Positions 11,198 to 22,814 of a DNA stretch of 64,000 nucleotides are shown one piece after another. A program made the position numbers and the translations under genes. The notes beneath the pieces are model-generated. The model worked only from the letters and a program-made list of their open reading frames with translations, was not told the origin of the DNA and did no database searches. Numbering within the stretch: position 1 is the first letter of the stretch; the number at the start of each line of letters is the position of its first letter. Source of the DNA: Acanthosepion pharaonis (Eukaryota > Mollusca > Cephalopoda > Sepiida > Sepiidae); contig CAHIKZ030002030.1 in the NCBI GenBank assembly GCA_903632075.3, positions 282,343 through 346,342 on the forward strand, read 5' to 3'.

Positions 11198-11488
11198 CCT
11201 TCTCAAAATGGACCTGAAAATACTCTACCCGGTGTGGACCATGCAGATTCAACCCTTTTGCCTGATGCAGGTCCCGTTAATATTTCTTCACCTTGTACAA
11301 AAAATGAATCTGTGAATAATAGCCAGAATCCTGAAAGTCAGCCTTCTCAGAGGTCTGGCTCTTCCAGTGGTGAACTACCTCCAAAGGGTCTAGCAGGATT
11401 CATAGACCAATCTAACGACTGGATTTATAAAACTAATTTTTCAATTACAATCTCTTTTGCAAGTGGGGAGAATGTTATATTTTCGTAA
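11198..11488 (+). pseudogene. Open fragment of unknown origin captured in an RTE tail
   Basis: An open frame runs from just after a TAG at 11193 to a stop after 11485. It reads PSQNGPENTLPGVDHAD..., then NSQNPESQPSQRSGSSSGEL and PPKGLAGFIDQSND. The composition (Ser, Pro, Asn, Gln) looks like a disordered region of a real protein rather than repeat DNA. The flanking sequence up to GGTCTTAG is shared with 12300, where a different sequence follows, so this segment looks inserted or retro-captured. I do not recognise the family, and there is no start codon or splice context strong enough to call an exon. Confidence 0.3.
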
Positions 11489-12744
11489 AGAATAAAAAAA
11501 AGGAAACTAGCTTTACTGTCCAATTTGACTTTTCACACGTCCCCATTCCTCTTTAAAAGCTGAGTTCTTCTTCCTTTGTTGATTACTGACTGCTGTGAAT
11601 TAAGTTCAGTAAAGCCTTAGGAAAAGGTTATTCTATACTAGCTTTCTTCTCTGAACAACGTAACAAAAACTCAAAGACTTGTGCTACAAAATCACAAACA
11701 AAGATCTATACCAAGTAACAGAAACCACATCATTTGAGGACTTCCAACAGCAGCAACAACTAAAATGGATAGCACATGTAAGTCAAAGAGAATAATAATG
11801 TCATAGTCAAGATATTGATGTTCAACACTACTTCAAAACAAAGGAAAAACCCATCAATAGTGAAAAGAACAACAACAGTTAATGAAATTGATAAAGATAT
11901 TTTCCTGAAAAATTCTTTTAAGAGAAAGATTTTATAGATTCCAACCGAAAGTAGCAACAAATACGAAATGTTAGCATATCAAAAAATTGCTAATATTTGT
12001 ATTAGAGCTGAGGAAAACAGATACTACACTTTGATCCCATTCCAATGGCCAGGGAGTAAAGAAAAGCGTAACTCAAGTAGCACTGGCTGTTTGGTCAATG
12101 AATGCCGAATGTTTTCTCATAAGGAAATGGCTAATATTACCATTAGAGATGAGGAGAAAAGATACTACACTTTGATACCATCCTGATGGCCAGAGAGTAA
12201 AGAAAAGCATAACTCGAGTAGCACTGGCTGCTTGGTCAATGAATGCCAAATGTTTCCTCATGAGGAAATGGCTAATATTACCATTATTTGTTGATTTGTA
12301 GGTCTTAGCAAGGACCAGCCTTCTTCAAAACTCAAGGACTTGTGCTACAGAATCACAAATACCAAATAACAGAAACCACATCAATTGAGGACTACCAACA
12401 GCAGCAACAACTAAAATGGGTAGTGTATCTAATTTGAAGAGAAAATAACATAATCAAGATGATGACATTCCACACCACTTCAAATAGAAGGTTAGGAAGG
12501 AAACCTCCATCAATAACGGAAAGGACGTAACAGCTACTAGACTTGGAAAATCTATTTTCCTGAAATATTGTTTTAACAGACAGATTTTATAAATTTCAAA
12601 CTAATGGTAGCATTAGCTGTTCAGTCAATGAATGCCAAATGTTTCCTTATAAGGAAACAGTTAATATTATAATTAGAGATGAGAACAGATACTACACTTT
12701 GATCTCAGCCTGATGGCTAAAGAGTGAAGAAAAGCCTAAGTGGA

Positions 12745-12890
12745 GTAAAGATTTTCCAAGCGTAGCTTAGATGTGGCACAAGGCCGAAAGCATGGGGCAT
12801 TCAGTGAGGATCGAACTCACTTTTCAGTAGTAACTGATCTAGCAAGACAAGCTTGCTAACCATTACATGCCGAGGTGGAGCAACACTTGC
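12745..12890 (-). mobile_element. SINE family B copy with good tRNA boxes
   Basis: On the minus strand it reads GGCATGTAATGGTTAGCAAG (box A region), then GTGAGTTCGATCCTCAC (B box) and TGAATGCC, which can pair with the GGCAT at the 5' end. The CTTTCGGCCTTGTGCC that follows resembles the 3' end of the full-length LINE near 39670. It is a tRNA-derived SINE, not a functional tRNA gene: the anticodon arm is not convincing. Confidence 0.6.
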
Positions 12891-13059
12891 TGCTCAGTCA
12901 ATGAATGCCAAATGTTTCCTTATAAGGAAACAGCTAAATTACCATTAGAGATGAAAACAGATACTACACTTTGATCAAAGCCTAACTCGAGTAGCACTTG
13001 CTGCTCATTCAATCAATGTTGAAGGTTTCCTTATAAGAATTTTTAGATTTAGAGAGGTT

Positions 13060-13665
13060 ATTTTACTGGCACATCAACCCCCATGGGTCATTTTGTGCAG
13101 AATCAGGTAGTCTTAAGATTTGTCTTTAATTTGTGTTGATTTTGTAGACAAATTTTTTTTATAAATCGTTATTATAGAAGGGTGGGGATGTAATTTGGTT
13201 TTAGTTGCATTTTGTAGCCAAGTATTTATATGGTTTACTTTTTATATTTCAGGGTAGAGTTTTGTTACTTTTAAGAATTCTAGAACGGCTTTGGGTTCAA
13301 CACTCTCAAAGAGGGACCTAAGCTTAAATACATTGTAGAAGTATTTTCGTGGAGGTGTCAGTTTTTTGCAGTTAATTAAGAAAATGTTTGACATTGAGTA
13401 CTTCTTGGCATTTTGAAGGGTCTTCATTTTTTTTTTTTAAGGAGGAAAGAGTGGGTTGTGTGGGTATGTCGCACCACCTTTTCTTGAGTGTCTTGTACTG
13501 TAACCTTGTACAGTCAGAATGGGTTTTATTTGATATAGTTTGTTGTTTGCACATGTATTCCATGATTTTTGATATTGGTTGAGGATGTAAGAGTTAATTG
13601 TAGTTTTTAAGTCTGTAACGGGGATTTTTGAATTTGATGTGTTGAGAGGAATTCCTTGGCTGAAT
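13060..13665 (-). mobile_element. Jockey/I-type LINE ORF2 C-terminus and 3' tail
   Basis: Minus-strand frames give NSKIPVTDLKTTINSYIL, YQKSWNTC-NNKLYQIKP, then after a frameshift NEDPSKCQ and VKHFLN, then FYNVFKLRSLFESVEPKAVL and EFLKVTKLY. This is the typical tail of LINE ORF2s that continue 'LTVKHIL-C'. The 3' end at 13060-13110 reads, on the plus strand, AGGTTATTTTACTGGCACAT followed by CAACCCCCATGGGTCATTTT, the same tail that ends SINE family A. Confidence 0.65.
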
Positions 13666-13892
13666 GCCAAATATTCCTCATAAAGAAACAGCTAATATTA
13701 CTGTCATATCGTAGATCTCACAATATTCCCTTAATTCCAGCAATCTCTTTTCCTTGCAGCATGTTTCATCTATGAATGACAAACATGCCCAACTAGAGTC
13801 TCTTGCCTGTTCATTCATTTCTCTTCTACACACAATTTAAAAGCATTAAATAATGTATTTTACAAGTAATCATGCTACAAAATGTGTTTTTA

Positions 13893-14370
13893 TTTACATT
13901 ATTTGAACTATTGTCCTCATCTTTGTCGCCATATTTATTACAACCTTTCGGCTGTTGTATGCTCTGGCCTTCTTCAGGTGGTTGGAATGTCAAACTGAAC
14001 CCTTTATTTTGCTCACTGGGGTAGACTGTTCTAGTTCCATGTGCCATGTTTTAATGGATGTCAGTTATCAGTTATCTCCTGTTAATTCCCCTCTGAAAGT
14101 TCTTGTAGTGAAAGAGATAATCAGGTACCCCGGAAAAAAGTTCGAGGTTCAATTGTATTGAACGGGCTGGCATACGACCACTATTCACAGGTGCAATCCC
14201 ACTACTGCCTGACACGGAGTCTTTTGTCTGCTGCGTTAACCAGGTATTGAACTCACACTCTTTGGGTCCTGTCACTGGATCTAACCAACGCCTTTATCTA
14301 CTGTGCCATGTGTCCTTGAGGACACATGTAAATAATGTACATAATACCTCATCTCAGAAATATAGACAGA
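13893..14370. mobile_element. Second Penelope-type composite with tRNA-like insert
   Basis: This is the same layout as 6803-7545: minus-strand CCTGAAGAAGGCC, loop, GCCGAAAGGTTGTAATAAAT at 13930-13985, then a shared body and a tRNA-like head (ATGGCACAGTGGATAAAGGC) at 14235-14310. The tail TGTAAATAATGTACATAATA near 14330 is shared with the copy at 7526. The right inverted end is truncated. Confidence 0.55.
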
Positions 14371-15020
14371 TACAAAATGTGTTTTATTTTCTGGCCTTGG
14401 ATAATTTTAGCACGGAAACTCCCAATGTAGGGACAGTGAAAAAAAATTCAGACATAGTTGGAAAAAAAATATGTTGGTTGGGAGTTCCAGAATAAAGTAA
14501 TAATTTTCTTTTTTCTTTCTTTTTCAGAGTAATTTACACTTAAGGAACAGGTGTGATTTACAAAATATAAACTTAACATGCTATGCCCAAACATATTTTG
14601 TTGTTCAAAGATTTGTTTCATGCTAATGTGATCTAGACAGGCTGTACCACATGCCAATCAGATCAGATAACATCTGCAGGAGCCAATGCTCTATGTTTGT
14701 CAGTTTAGTGACATAGCCACGGATGTTCAACTGGTGACATTTTATTTAATGGCATCTAAGAAATGCTAAAATGCATGCATGTGTTTACAATGTTGATTAC
14801 TTGTTTTAAATTTGCAGTAGACCTCAAGCTAAGAAAGGGCGGAGCTACACCACAGGCAGTACAACCAAAATAATCATTTTGTTTCCAGATTTTATTTTTT
14901 ATATAGATTAAGCACAACAAATTATGAATTTCACAAAACAAAATTTATAAAATTTAATTATGGATCCAGTTTGCTATATAAATATATCAATATATTGGTT
15001 CTGCAACTATGGAAGCCAAA
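14370..15020. other. Intronic stretch, no gene seen
   Basis: Mixed-composition intronic DNA. No exon or repeat family was recognised. Confidence 0.4.
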
Positions 15021-15034
15021 ACAAAATTTTATAT

Positions 15035-15995
15035 GTGATATTTTAAAATTTTAATAGTTAAACTTTTGAAATTTAAAATTTTAATATTTTTAAACTTTTG
15101 AAATTTAAAATTTTAATAGTTAAACTTTTGAAATTTAATTTTAATAGTTAAACTTTTGAAAAAATTTTAATAGTTAAACTTAAAATTTAAAAAATAGTTA
15201 AACTTTTTGAAATTTAAAATTTTAATAGTTAAACTTTTGAAATTTAAAATTTTAATAGTTAAACTTTTGAAATTTAAAATTTTAATAGTTAAACTTTTGA
15301 AATTTAAAATTTTAATAGTTAAACTTTTGAAATTTAAAATTTTAATAGTTAAACTTTTGAAATTTAAAATTTTTTTAAATTAAAATTTTAAAGTTAAACT
15401 TTTTTTAAAATTTTAATAGTTAAACTTTTGAAATTTAAAAATTTTAATAGTTAAACTTTTGAAATTTAAAATTTTAATAGTTAAACTTTTGAAATTTAAA
15501 ATTTTAATAGTTAAACTTTTTTTAAAATTTTAATAGTTAAACTTTTGAAATTTTTTTAATAAAACTTTTGAAATTTAAATTTTAATAGTTAAACTTTTGA
15601 AATTTAAAATTTTAATAGTTAAACTTTTGAAATTTAAAATTTTAATAGTTAAACTTTTGAAATTTAAAATTTTAATAGTTAAACTTTTGAAATTTAAAAT
15701 TTTAATTAAACTTTTGAAATTTAAACTTTTAAAATTTAAATTTTGAAATTTAAAATTTTAATAGTTAAACTTTTGAAATTTAAAATTTTAATAGTTAAAC
15801 TTTTGAAATTTAAAATTTTAATAGTTAAACTTTTGAAATTTAAAATTTTAATAGTTAAACTTTTGAAATTTAAAATTTTAATAGTTAAACTTTGAAATTT
15901 AAAATTTTAATAGTTAAACTTTTGAAATTTAAAATTTTAATAGTTAAACTTTTGAAATTTAAAATTTTAATAGTTAAACTTTTGAAATTTAAAAT
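15035..15995. repeat. 30-bp AT-rich satellite, about 30 copies
   Basis: The unit, in two halves, is AATTTAAAATTTTAATAGTT followed by AAACTTTTGA. The copies in 15240-15360 and 15600-15700 are identical in phase. Shorter or truncated units interrupt the array at 15120-15200, 15370-15410 and 15540-15570. Confidence 0.97.
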
Positions 15996-16503
15996 CAGGA
16001 GTTCTTTTTGTATGAAACTGACTCACTAAATCTTTCCAATTGACAAAGTCTCTCCACATAAGAAGCACTGCGTTCACTCCCTGTTCTCTCTCACATCTTG
16101 TTTTTATGCCCAGCTGATCTCGCAAAATAATTTGCATGTACCCAAACTCTCTTGCAAATTCTCCGAACTCCTAGACTGTGTCTTTCTTAAATTAAGGTGT
16201 CAGGATGGCCATATTTCTTTTTCCTTTCCTTGTTTTGCCCTCCAGGCACATATGTGCTCACTTTGCCACACAAGGTAAGTCATCTTCTACACTTTTTTTC
16301 ATATATTTTTTAATAAAATTGAATATAAAAATAAAAAAATTTATCAAATTTTATAAAAAGTTAATTTTATGATTTCTAAAAAAAAAAAAAAAAATAGAAA
16401 ATTCATTATCCACAATATATTAAAAATTAAAAAAAATTTATATTTTAAGTTATGTTTTTTAAAAAAAAAAAAAATTAAATAATTAAAAATTATTATTTAT
16501 ATT
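15996..16503. other. Intronic stretch, no gene seen
   Basis: A more GC-balanced block at 16000-16280 with no recognisable product, followed by AT-rich DNA with A runs near 16380 and 16460. Confidence 0.4.
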
Positions 16504-16885
16504 TTAAGTTGGTTGGTTAATATTGTTTAGCAGCATATCAACACCTCTATGTGTTATTTAATGCCAAAATCAACATATGTTGAAGACAATTTTATGCTTT
16601 CAACTACAGATATTTTGTACATAATTTGATACTTCCAGGGTAAAGGCATGTTTTTTAAATAATCTTTTAGATCATAAAATCTATTGTTGCTCGTTAAAAA
16701 AGTACCATTTTTTTTTTTTTTTTTTGGTGAATTCTCTATTTGCCCATAGCTGAGACACTAACAGGTGTAACTACCCCAGGGTAGGGTGGACCTTGGACAA
16801 CAGTAATTAAGAGGTGGTTCTACAAAACCTCCAATCTCCTGATCAGAGGCCTTCCTGCCAAATGTAGTTTATCATCATATGCAGG
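16504..16885 (-). mobile_element. SINE family A copy
   Basis: The plus strand starts with the tail TTGGTTGGTTAATATTGTTT, GCATATCAACACCTCTATG and ends with the head ATCATATGCAGGAT. The body AGGTGTAACTACCCCAGGG and CAGTAATTAAGAGGTGGTTC match the other copies. Confidence 0.7.
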
Positions 16886-16889
16886 ATGC

Positions 16890-17785
16890 ATAAAATTTGG
16901 AGTGGTGCGGCCAAATTTTAATTCCAAAAATGTGGCCCAGAGAAGAAAAAAAAAAAAAGTTTGGGTACCACTGCTCTATAGGGATATGAAAACAAACTCT
17001 GTAAAATTGTATCTTTTTGGTTAGAGTGCCATTGTATAACACCACCCAAGAAAGTGTCTTCATATGGATATGGGAGGGGCTGCTAGAGATGTGTCCAGGA
17101 AACCAAGAGGGAGGCAACTAGAAATAAAAAAAATTTGCGTATCACTATTTCAGCACAAGGAAAAATAAAGATATTTGAAATATCACAGAAAGACCACACA
17201 ACAAAGATGACGCTATTAGCCAAAATGAATAAGTTGCAAAATAAAATAATTTTCTCCTCACAAATGCAAAGGCTGGAAATAATTAAAAAAATAAATAAAA
17301 ACAATAATCAAGCGAAACATGGAATAAAAATATCAACAGGAACATGTGAAAATTAATTTTAAAAATGTTATTAACCCTTTTCCGACAGATTGGCCAAATA
17401 TAGCTGTTCAAACATCTATTTAAATATTTTTGTAGGGGGTACAAAATTTTATTACAGCAATAAATAAAAAAATCATTTAAAAAAAAAAAAAAAGCAACAA
17501 AAAATATGTATCACTGTAATTTGCTAATAGTTGATAGGTTTGCCTATCGTCCAGTTCACACTTCTTCCTGGTCTTTTGAACTGGAATAGAGGCTTATCTC
17601 TTATTTCTTGTTTAGGATTGGGTTTACAAAAAAGAAAAAAAAAAAAAAATGTGATTTTTTTTTTTTTTTAGTTGCCTTTTTAGTTTTTGATATTTATTTA
17701 TTTTTTTTTTTTGTTCTTCATTTTTGTTCATGATGAGAGGAGACTGATAAACCAGTTTACATGCTTCTAAGTGTTATATTTTAAT
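16890..17785. other. Intronic stretch, no gene seen
   Basis: Contains A runs (17635-17650), T runs and short non-coding frames. No protein similarity was recognised. Confidence 0.4.
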
Positions 17786-17799
17786 ACTTTTTTTTATAA

Positions 17800-18345
17800 T
17801 CAATTCACTCCAAACAAGGCAATAATGCCACTAAGACACAAGGAGCTACTAAGAGTGAAAGTAAATAGGAAGACTTTAAAAAGGAACCTGAAATTCAATC
17901 CCAAACTGGAAACAAAGTATAAACCGCTACTCCTGTTAAAAGGACCGACAAGTGTTAACCAGATGATTGGTGAACCTATCGACTCCTATTGAAGAAAAAA
18001 AATAAATAATAAAATTTCAGAGTTTAGATGGAGACATTAAATATATATAGAGTTGAAGTAAACTTTAGAAGGAACCAGAATCCCATTCCTAAACAGGAAA
18101 CAAGGTATAAATCTCTACTCCTGTTGAAAAGATCAAGAAGGAGTGTTAACTGGATGACATGTGAACCTATTGACACCTATTGAAGAAAAAAAAAATTTAG
18201 AGTTTAGATAGAGATATTAAACAGAGTTGAAGTTGACATTAGAAGGAACCAGAAACCCAATCCTAAACCAGAAACAAGGGATAAACCTCTACACCTGTTC
18301 AGAAGACCCTGGAGGAGTGTTAACTAGACAATAAATGAACTTATC
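17800..18345. repeat. About 180-bp tandem repeat, three diverged copies
   Basis: Copies start near 17815, 18035 and 18210. Shared blocks are GGAACC(T/A)GAAA, CTACTCCTGTT, GTGTTAAC and CCTATTGAAG followed by an A run. Divergence between copies is clear, so this is an old array. Confidence 0.8.
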
Positions 18346-19040
18346 TACGACTATAACCAATTTATGGAGATATTTTTTTTTGTTACCTCTCATTTTGGTT
18401 ATGAATGCTTTTTTTTTGTTTTTTAATATGTCTGCTTTTATTGCAATACTAAAACATTTATTTACTGCTGTATTTAATAATTGCCATAGAGGAGCATATG
18501 CTACTAAATCAGCACAGGCAAAATGGCAACTTCCATGTAACAGCAACATGCCTCAAAATATTTCATTAACAGATCATCAATTTTTCATACTGTGACAGCC
18601 AGGCACAAGATTTATGAATACCTCCCCCCCCCCCAAGGACTTACAAGCTATTTCATGACCCTGATGCCACAACTACAGCTGGGGATATAGACAAATTTCA
18701 TTTCAGTCACCACATTGTTTTTCTACATTGATTTTCCATAGGGAGAGTTATATTTTGCTCAGTTTCCAGTTCCCATGGAAATAAACAAAACTAGATATGC
18801 AGGAGTGAAAATGTCTACCAATAGCTTAGATATAATCCCACCAGAAAATACAGGATGCAGCAGAAATATGTCCCACATAATGATAAGACATGAGCTCGAT
18901 GAAAACTTCCATTGCCACAATGTGTATAACACCAAAAATATTCATCATATTCAACATAAATTTAGTTTCCAGCCATATTAGAAAAATCAAATTTTTCTTA
19001 AAAAAAAATCATTTATTTCACCAATTATGATGGAAATTAT

Positions 19041-19925
19041 TTGGACATGTGCTACAATCTCCTTCACATAAAGCAAAACTGTTTTATTTTGACAAGAGCA
19101 ATGCAGTTCACTTTCATGAACAAATCATCCAGAGCTTTGAATATTGCTGCCACATATGGTCTAGTTATATATTCAGAGAATCTTGATAAAATCCAAAGAA
19201 GAATCTGCAATGTTATTGGTCTTGATTTGGCATCTCAGCTTCAGTCACTTTCCCACTGCCATAATATAGCTTTCCTGTGACTTTTCTATAAATATTTGCA
19301 TGGTAATTGTTCTGAGCTTTCCTCTATGGTACCTAGAATTTGTGAATTTAAGTGCAGTACTAGATTGGTGGCAATAAGTCTACCATTTGTGCAGGCTTTG
19401 AATATTACTGCCACATATGCTCTGTTGCTCTTGCTATACATTCAGAGATCCATGATAAAATCCAAAGATGAATCTGTAATGTTATTGTTTCTAACCTGGC
19501 ATCTCAGCTTCAGTCACTTCCCCACCACCATAATGTAGCTTCCCTTTGCATTTTCTATAAATACTTTCATGGTAATTGCTTTGATGAACTTTCATCTATG
19601 GTACCTAGACTTTATGAATTTAAGTGCAGTACTAGATTGACGGCAAGGTCTCATCATTTTAGAATTGTATCAGCTAGGCGCAACTATAGACTCTTTTTTA
19701 AACAGTTTATTTTCTCGCACTTCTTGTTCGTGGAAGTCTCTTCTTGCTTTCCAGCCAACTTTGATCTTCAAAAATTTAAATTCAATTTCAATCACCTGCT
19801 GTTTCTTGATTCCTCTTTTTTTTATTGTTCTCACTCCTTAATAATATTTTTTCTTATTCTTTCACATTCAGTAACCATTTGTGTCCTAGTGGCTTTATTG
19901 CCTTCCTTGGGGGGAAATGATTTAA
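19041..19925 (+). mobile_element. Jockey-like LINE ORF2 C-terminus, tandem partial copies
   Basis: The plus strand gives LDKIQRRICNVIGLDLASQL and QSLSHCHNIAFL, then FYKYLHGNCSELSSMVPRIC. A second partial copy follows (19400-19560), then FFPRTSCLWNSLPA-like and NFDLQKFKFNFN pieces at 19690-19790. A diverged poly-A-like tract follows near 19924. This matches the end of jockey/CR1-like ORF2. It is a pseudogene with several frame changes. Confidence 0.65.
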
Positions 19926-20329
19926 AAAAAAAAAAAAAAAACATGAATAGGAACAACACCATTGTCACTAAAGTTTTCCCTTTATTGTAGAGGTATTGGA
20001 TTTATATAAAAGGTGATCAAATTTAGAAATAAATTTAATCTGGAAAAGGTTAAAAATGTATAATGGCATGCAATAAAATATAGGAAGGGGAAGTGTGGGT
20101 AACAAAAATTTGGTAGGTGGTATATTTAAATGTTAGCACAGGTAAAATTCAACAAAGGCAGTATATCAACATCAGGATCAAAATTTGTAAAAAACCATGC
20201 AAAGATTTATTCATTAAAACATGCTTGAATAATGAAGGGTTATAATATTGTGAAATGAAAGAAATAACTATTGATGGTTCATTTATTGCATAATTAACTC
20301 ATATATATCAAATGTTAGCAAATTACCTA

Positions 20330-20600
20330 GACTAACTCCATAATACTGGAATATTAAATGTAAATAAGGGAAGTCTTCTATGTGAAGTGGATGTATCTGG
20401 TAGGCTAATGTTTACCCAGATGCCATAGATTATCAGTACTTGTCCCTAGCCTAACTCCATAATACTGGAATATTAAATGTAAATAAGGAATGTCTTCTAT
20501 GTGATGTTGAGGTAGCTGATAAGCTAGGTACAATACTGATATTCTATGGCATTTAAGTAAACATTAGCCTAACTCTATAATACTGGAATATTAAACATAA
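20330..20600. repeat. Tandem repeat with internal inverted arms
   Basis: CTCCATAATACTGGAATATT with TAAATGTAAATAAG occurs at about 20337, 20455 and (diverged) 20572. Between them, GGCTAATGTTTACCCAGATG followed by CCATAGATTATCAGTAC (20403-20450) is the near reverse complement of 20523-20570, so the region can form a hairpin of about 45 bp with a 72-bp loop. Confidence 0.8.
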
Positions 20601-20949
20601 ATTGTGGGAAAACTGATGCAACAGTGTCTATATACCATCAAATACAATAATGAAGAATTAAGTTTGAATTACTTTATATAAAACCTCTTTTTTCCATAAA
20701 ATATTTCCTTGGTTTTATACATATGGTTGATTATCTTGTTGTTTAACATAAGTACGTTTACATATACCATATACTGGCATGATTAAATTATTTCCTTCCA
20801 TTTTCCTCCAGCACTTATTTGGCATGGCATGCTTATTCTTTTACAAATAATTTTCTCCAGGAATAAAAAAATTCAATATTTATAATTTGAAAAATTTCCA
20901 CAAGTATGACTATTCCAGATATTTTTTTTCATTAATTCTTCTTTTAATA

Positions 20950-21225
20950 TTTTTACAATTAATTCCTTCCATTATATTTACAATTAATTCCTTCCATTAT
21001 ATTTACAATTAATTCCTTCCATTATTTTTACAATTAATTCCTTCCATTATTTTTACAATTAATTCCTTCCATTATTTTTACAATTAATTCCTTCCATTAT
21101 TTTTACAATTAATTCCTTCCATTATTTTTACAATTAATTCCTTCCATTATTTTTACAATTAATTCCTTCCATTATTTTTACAATTAATTCCTTCAATTAT
21201 TTCTCAATTAATTTTTCCATTATTT
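20950..21225. repeat. 25-bp tandem repeat, about 11 copies
   Basis: The unit is TTTTTACAATTAATTCCTTC plus CATTA, with the last copies diverging (AATTATTTCTCAATTAATT). It is almost homogeneous through 20970-21180. Confidence 0.95.
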
Positions 21226-21229
21226 TTCA

Positions 21230-21845
21230 AATGATTTTCTCTTTAGCATGACATTTTGCTCCATTTATTTAAAATTCTGTGCTTATTATTTCCACCAGCA
21301 TGACTATTCCAGATGGCACACCAAAAAAGTGTATGTGAATACAAGTCAGCCCAATCTGTTGGCCAATTTCAGGAGGAAACTGGGGTCATTATTCACTGCA
21401 AATATCTCCAAAAGGAGAAATGCCAAGAGGGCTTGAACAATTTTTTTTACACATTATCGCCCAGTAAAGCCACTTTAAACCTCAACCTTGTGTGACATTC
21501 AGTAGCTAGGACGTGAGCTGAGCACACTGAAAAAAATCCCTATACCAAACTGTGATCTTCCTGAAGGAAAATGTCTTTGCGTGGGTGCAATTTTAATTGC
21601 TGTTTGTCCAGAAGGGAGAGTGAATGAGATTAAATAAGGGAAGAGGAAAGTCAAGAAAGATCAAGGCTCCAAAATGGGGTGAACAAAACAAAGATAAAAA
21701 GGCAAACAGTTTCTTTTTGGGTTTAAAAATACTAAAGAAAAAACATGAAGAGAAAGAACAGTGAAAGTACCTCCTTATCGTCTTTTGAATCCAACGATTG
21801 CTGTGTGACAAAAACAGAAAAAAATGCAATCACATGTTAATGGTA
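21230..21845. other. Intronic stretch, no gene seen
   Basis: Two overlapping short plus-strand frames at 21248-21495 show no family I recognise. Confidence 0.4.
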
Positions 21846-22079
21846 ATGAACAACAGATGCAGGTCTCCACAATTTCTTTTCTTTTTATAAGCAACTCAGC
21901 ATTTCAGTATTCAGATGGCTTAATGTTTATTAAAGAATTAGAATACAAGTTGCTTAAGTGGTTGTTAAAATCTTTCATGCTTGGAGCTAATAAAAGAAAG
22001 TTCAATGGAACTAAATTAGTAGAATACAGTATAAAATAATATATTTAGTAGCTCTTGTTATTTAATTTTACACTTTTAT

Positions 22080-22290
22080 TTTTTTTCTCTTGGTTATTAG
22101 AGCAATACAAATGCATAAGGATGTGCACTTATGTTCTATAGATTACACAAAAGCATTTACTAAGGCACAACACATAGATCTATTTGAACTGCTAGGAAAA
22201 CTCAATCTATTGGAATAGATGTTAGGATAATCCAGAATTTATACTGAGACCAAATAGCCTGTAGATAGATAGAAAACAAATTGAGTAAAG
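22080..22290 (+). mobile_element. RT fragment (IDYTKAF block) of a LINE
   Basis: The plus strand encodes IRAIQMHKDVHLCSIDYTKA followed by FTKAQHIDLFELLGKLN. This is the RT motif around the first catalytic Asp (DYTKAFD in relatives). A partial second copy of the same region lies at 22815-22950. Confidence 0.7.
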
Positions 22291-22294
22291 GCAT

Positions 22295-22740
22295 GGTGGA
22301 GTAATAAACAGCGGCTCAGATTGAGGAATCGGAGAGCCAAGTTCAAATTCCAGTCAAATCCATTACATTCACTTATGTTAATACCTTTGAAAGGTATGAA
22401 TCCACTTTTTCTCCCCACCAGCTATGGGTAAATAGCAGGACAGACCAGGTTCTATAGTCTTGGATGGCAACTGGTCTACCACAGAAAGAAATGGCAACCT
22501 ACTGTGGGGAAAAAGGAGCAATGGATAGCAGCTCGGATTGAGGAATCCGAGAGCCAAGTTCAAATTCCAGTCGACTCCATTACATTCACTTACATGCTAA
22601 TGCCCTTGAGAAAGGTATGAATCCTCTTCTCCTCCCCACTATTAGGGGTAAAAAACAGGATAGACCAGGTTCTATAGCCTTCGTTAGCAACTGGTCTAAC
22701 GCAGAAAGAAATGGCAACCTACTGCAGGAAAAAAAAATCT
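22295..22740 (+). mobile_element. tRNA-derived SINE family C, two tandem copies
   Basis: Two copies (from about 22297 and 22505) each carry CAGCTCAGATTGAGGAATC-like sequence, a B-box-like AAGTTCAAATTCCAGTC and a shared body ending CTGGTCTA(C/A)C and ACAGAAAGAAATGGCAACCT. Related minus-strand copies occur at about 29235-29540 and 38720-38890. They interrupt the duplicated RT fragments at 22080-22290 and 22815-22950. Confidence 0.65.
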
Positions 22741-22814
22741 GCCTTGTCAGTCATGTATCAAAAGATACATGATCGCCTAAGCATGTATCACACATGGCAT
22801 ATAACTGACTGATT

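Larger units (their letters stand above)
10860..13055 (+). mobile_element. Stack of RTE-type LINE 3' ends with palindromic tail repeats
   Basis: The plus strand carries repeated C-terminal RTE-like fragments: about 10990-11100 (SILERV-like), 11650-11950 (LVLQNH...) and 12320-12600 (LCYRITN, QQQQLKW, RKPPSI). They are interleaved with 3'-tail copies containing ATGAATGCCAAATGTTTCC, a palindromic TTTCCTTATAAGGAAA (or TTTTCTCATAAGGAAA) and a GATACTACACTTTGAT block. Tail copies lie near 11140, 12110, 12250, 12640, 12910, 13025 and 13670. No intact ORF remains. Confidence 0.65.

Noticed and set aside
12745..12890. Functional tRNA gene
   Set aside because: Boxes A and B are present but the anticodon arm and full cloverleaf are not convincing, and related copies with retro tails exist; a SINE is the better call.
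14235..14310. Functional tRNA gene on the minus strand
   Set aside because: The same tRNA-like head recurs at 7020-7092 inside a repeat composite, and pairing in the stems is poor.
15035..15995. CRISPR-like or centromeric array
   Set aside because: No spacers; a small intronic satellite without other centromere signs.
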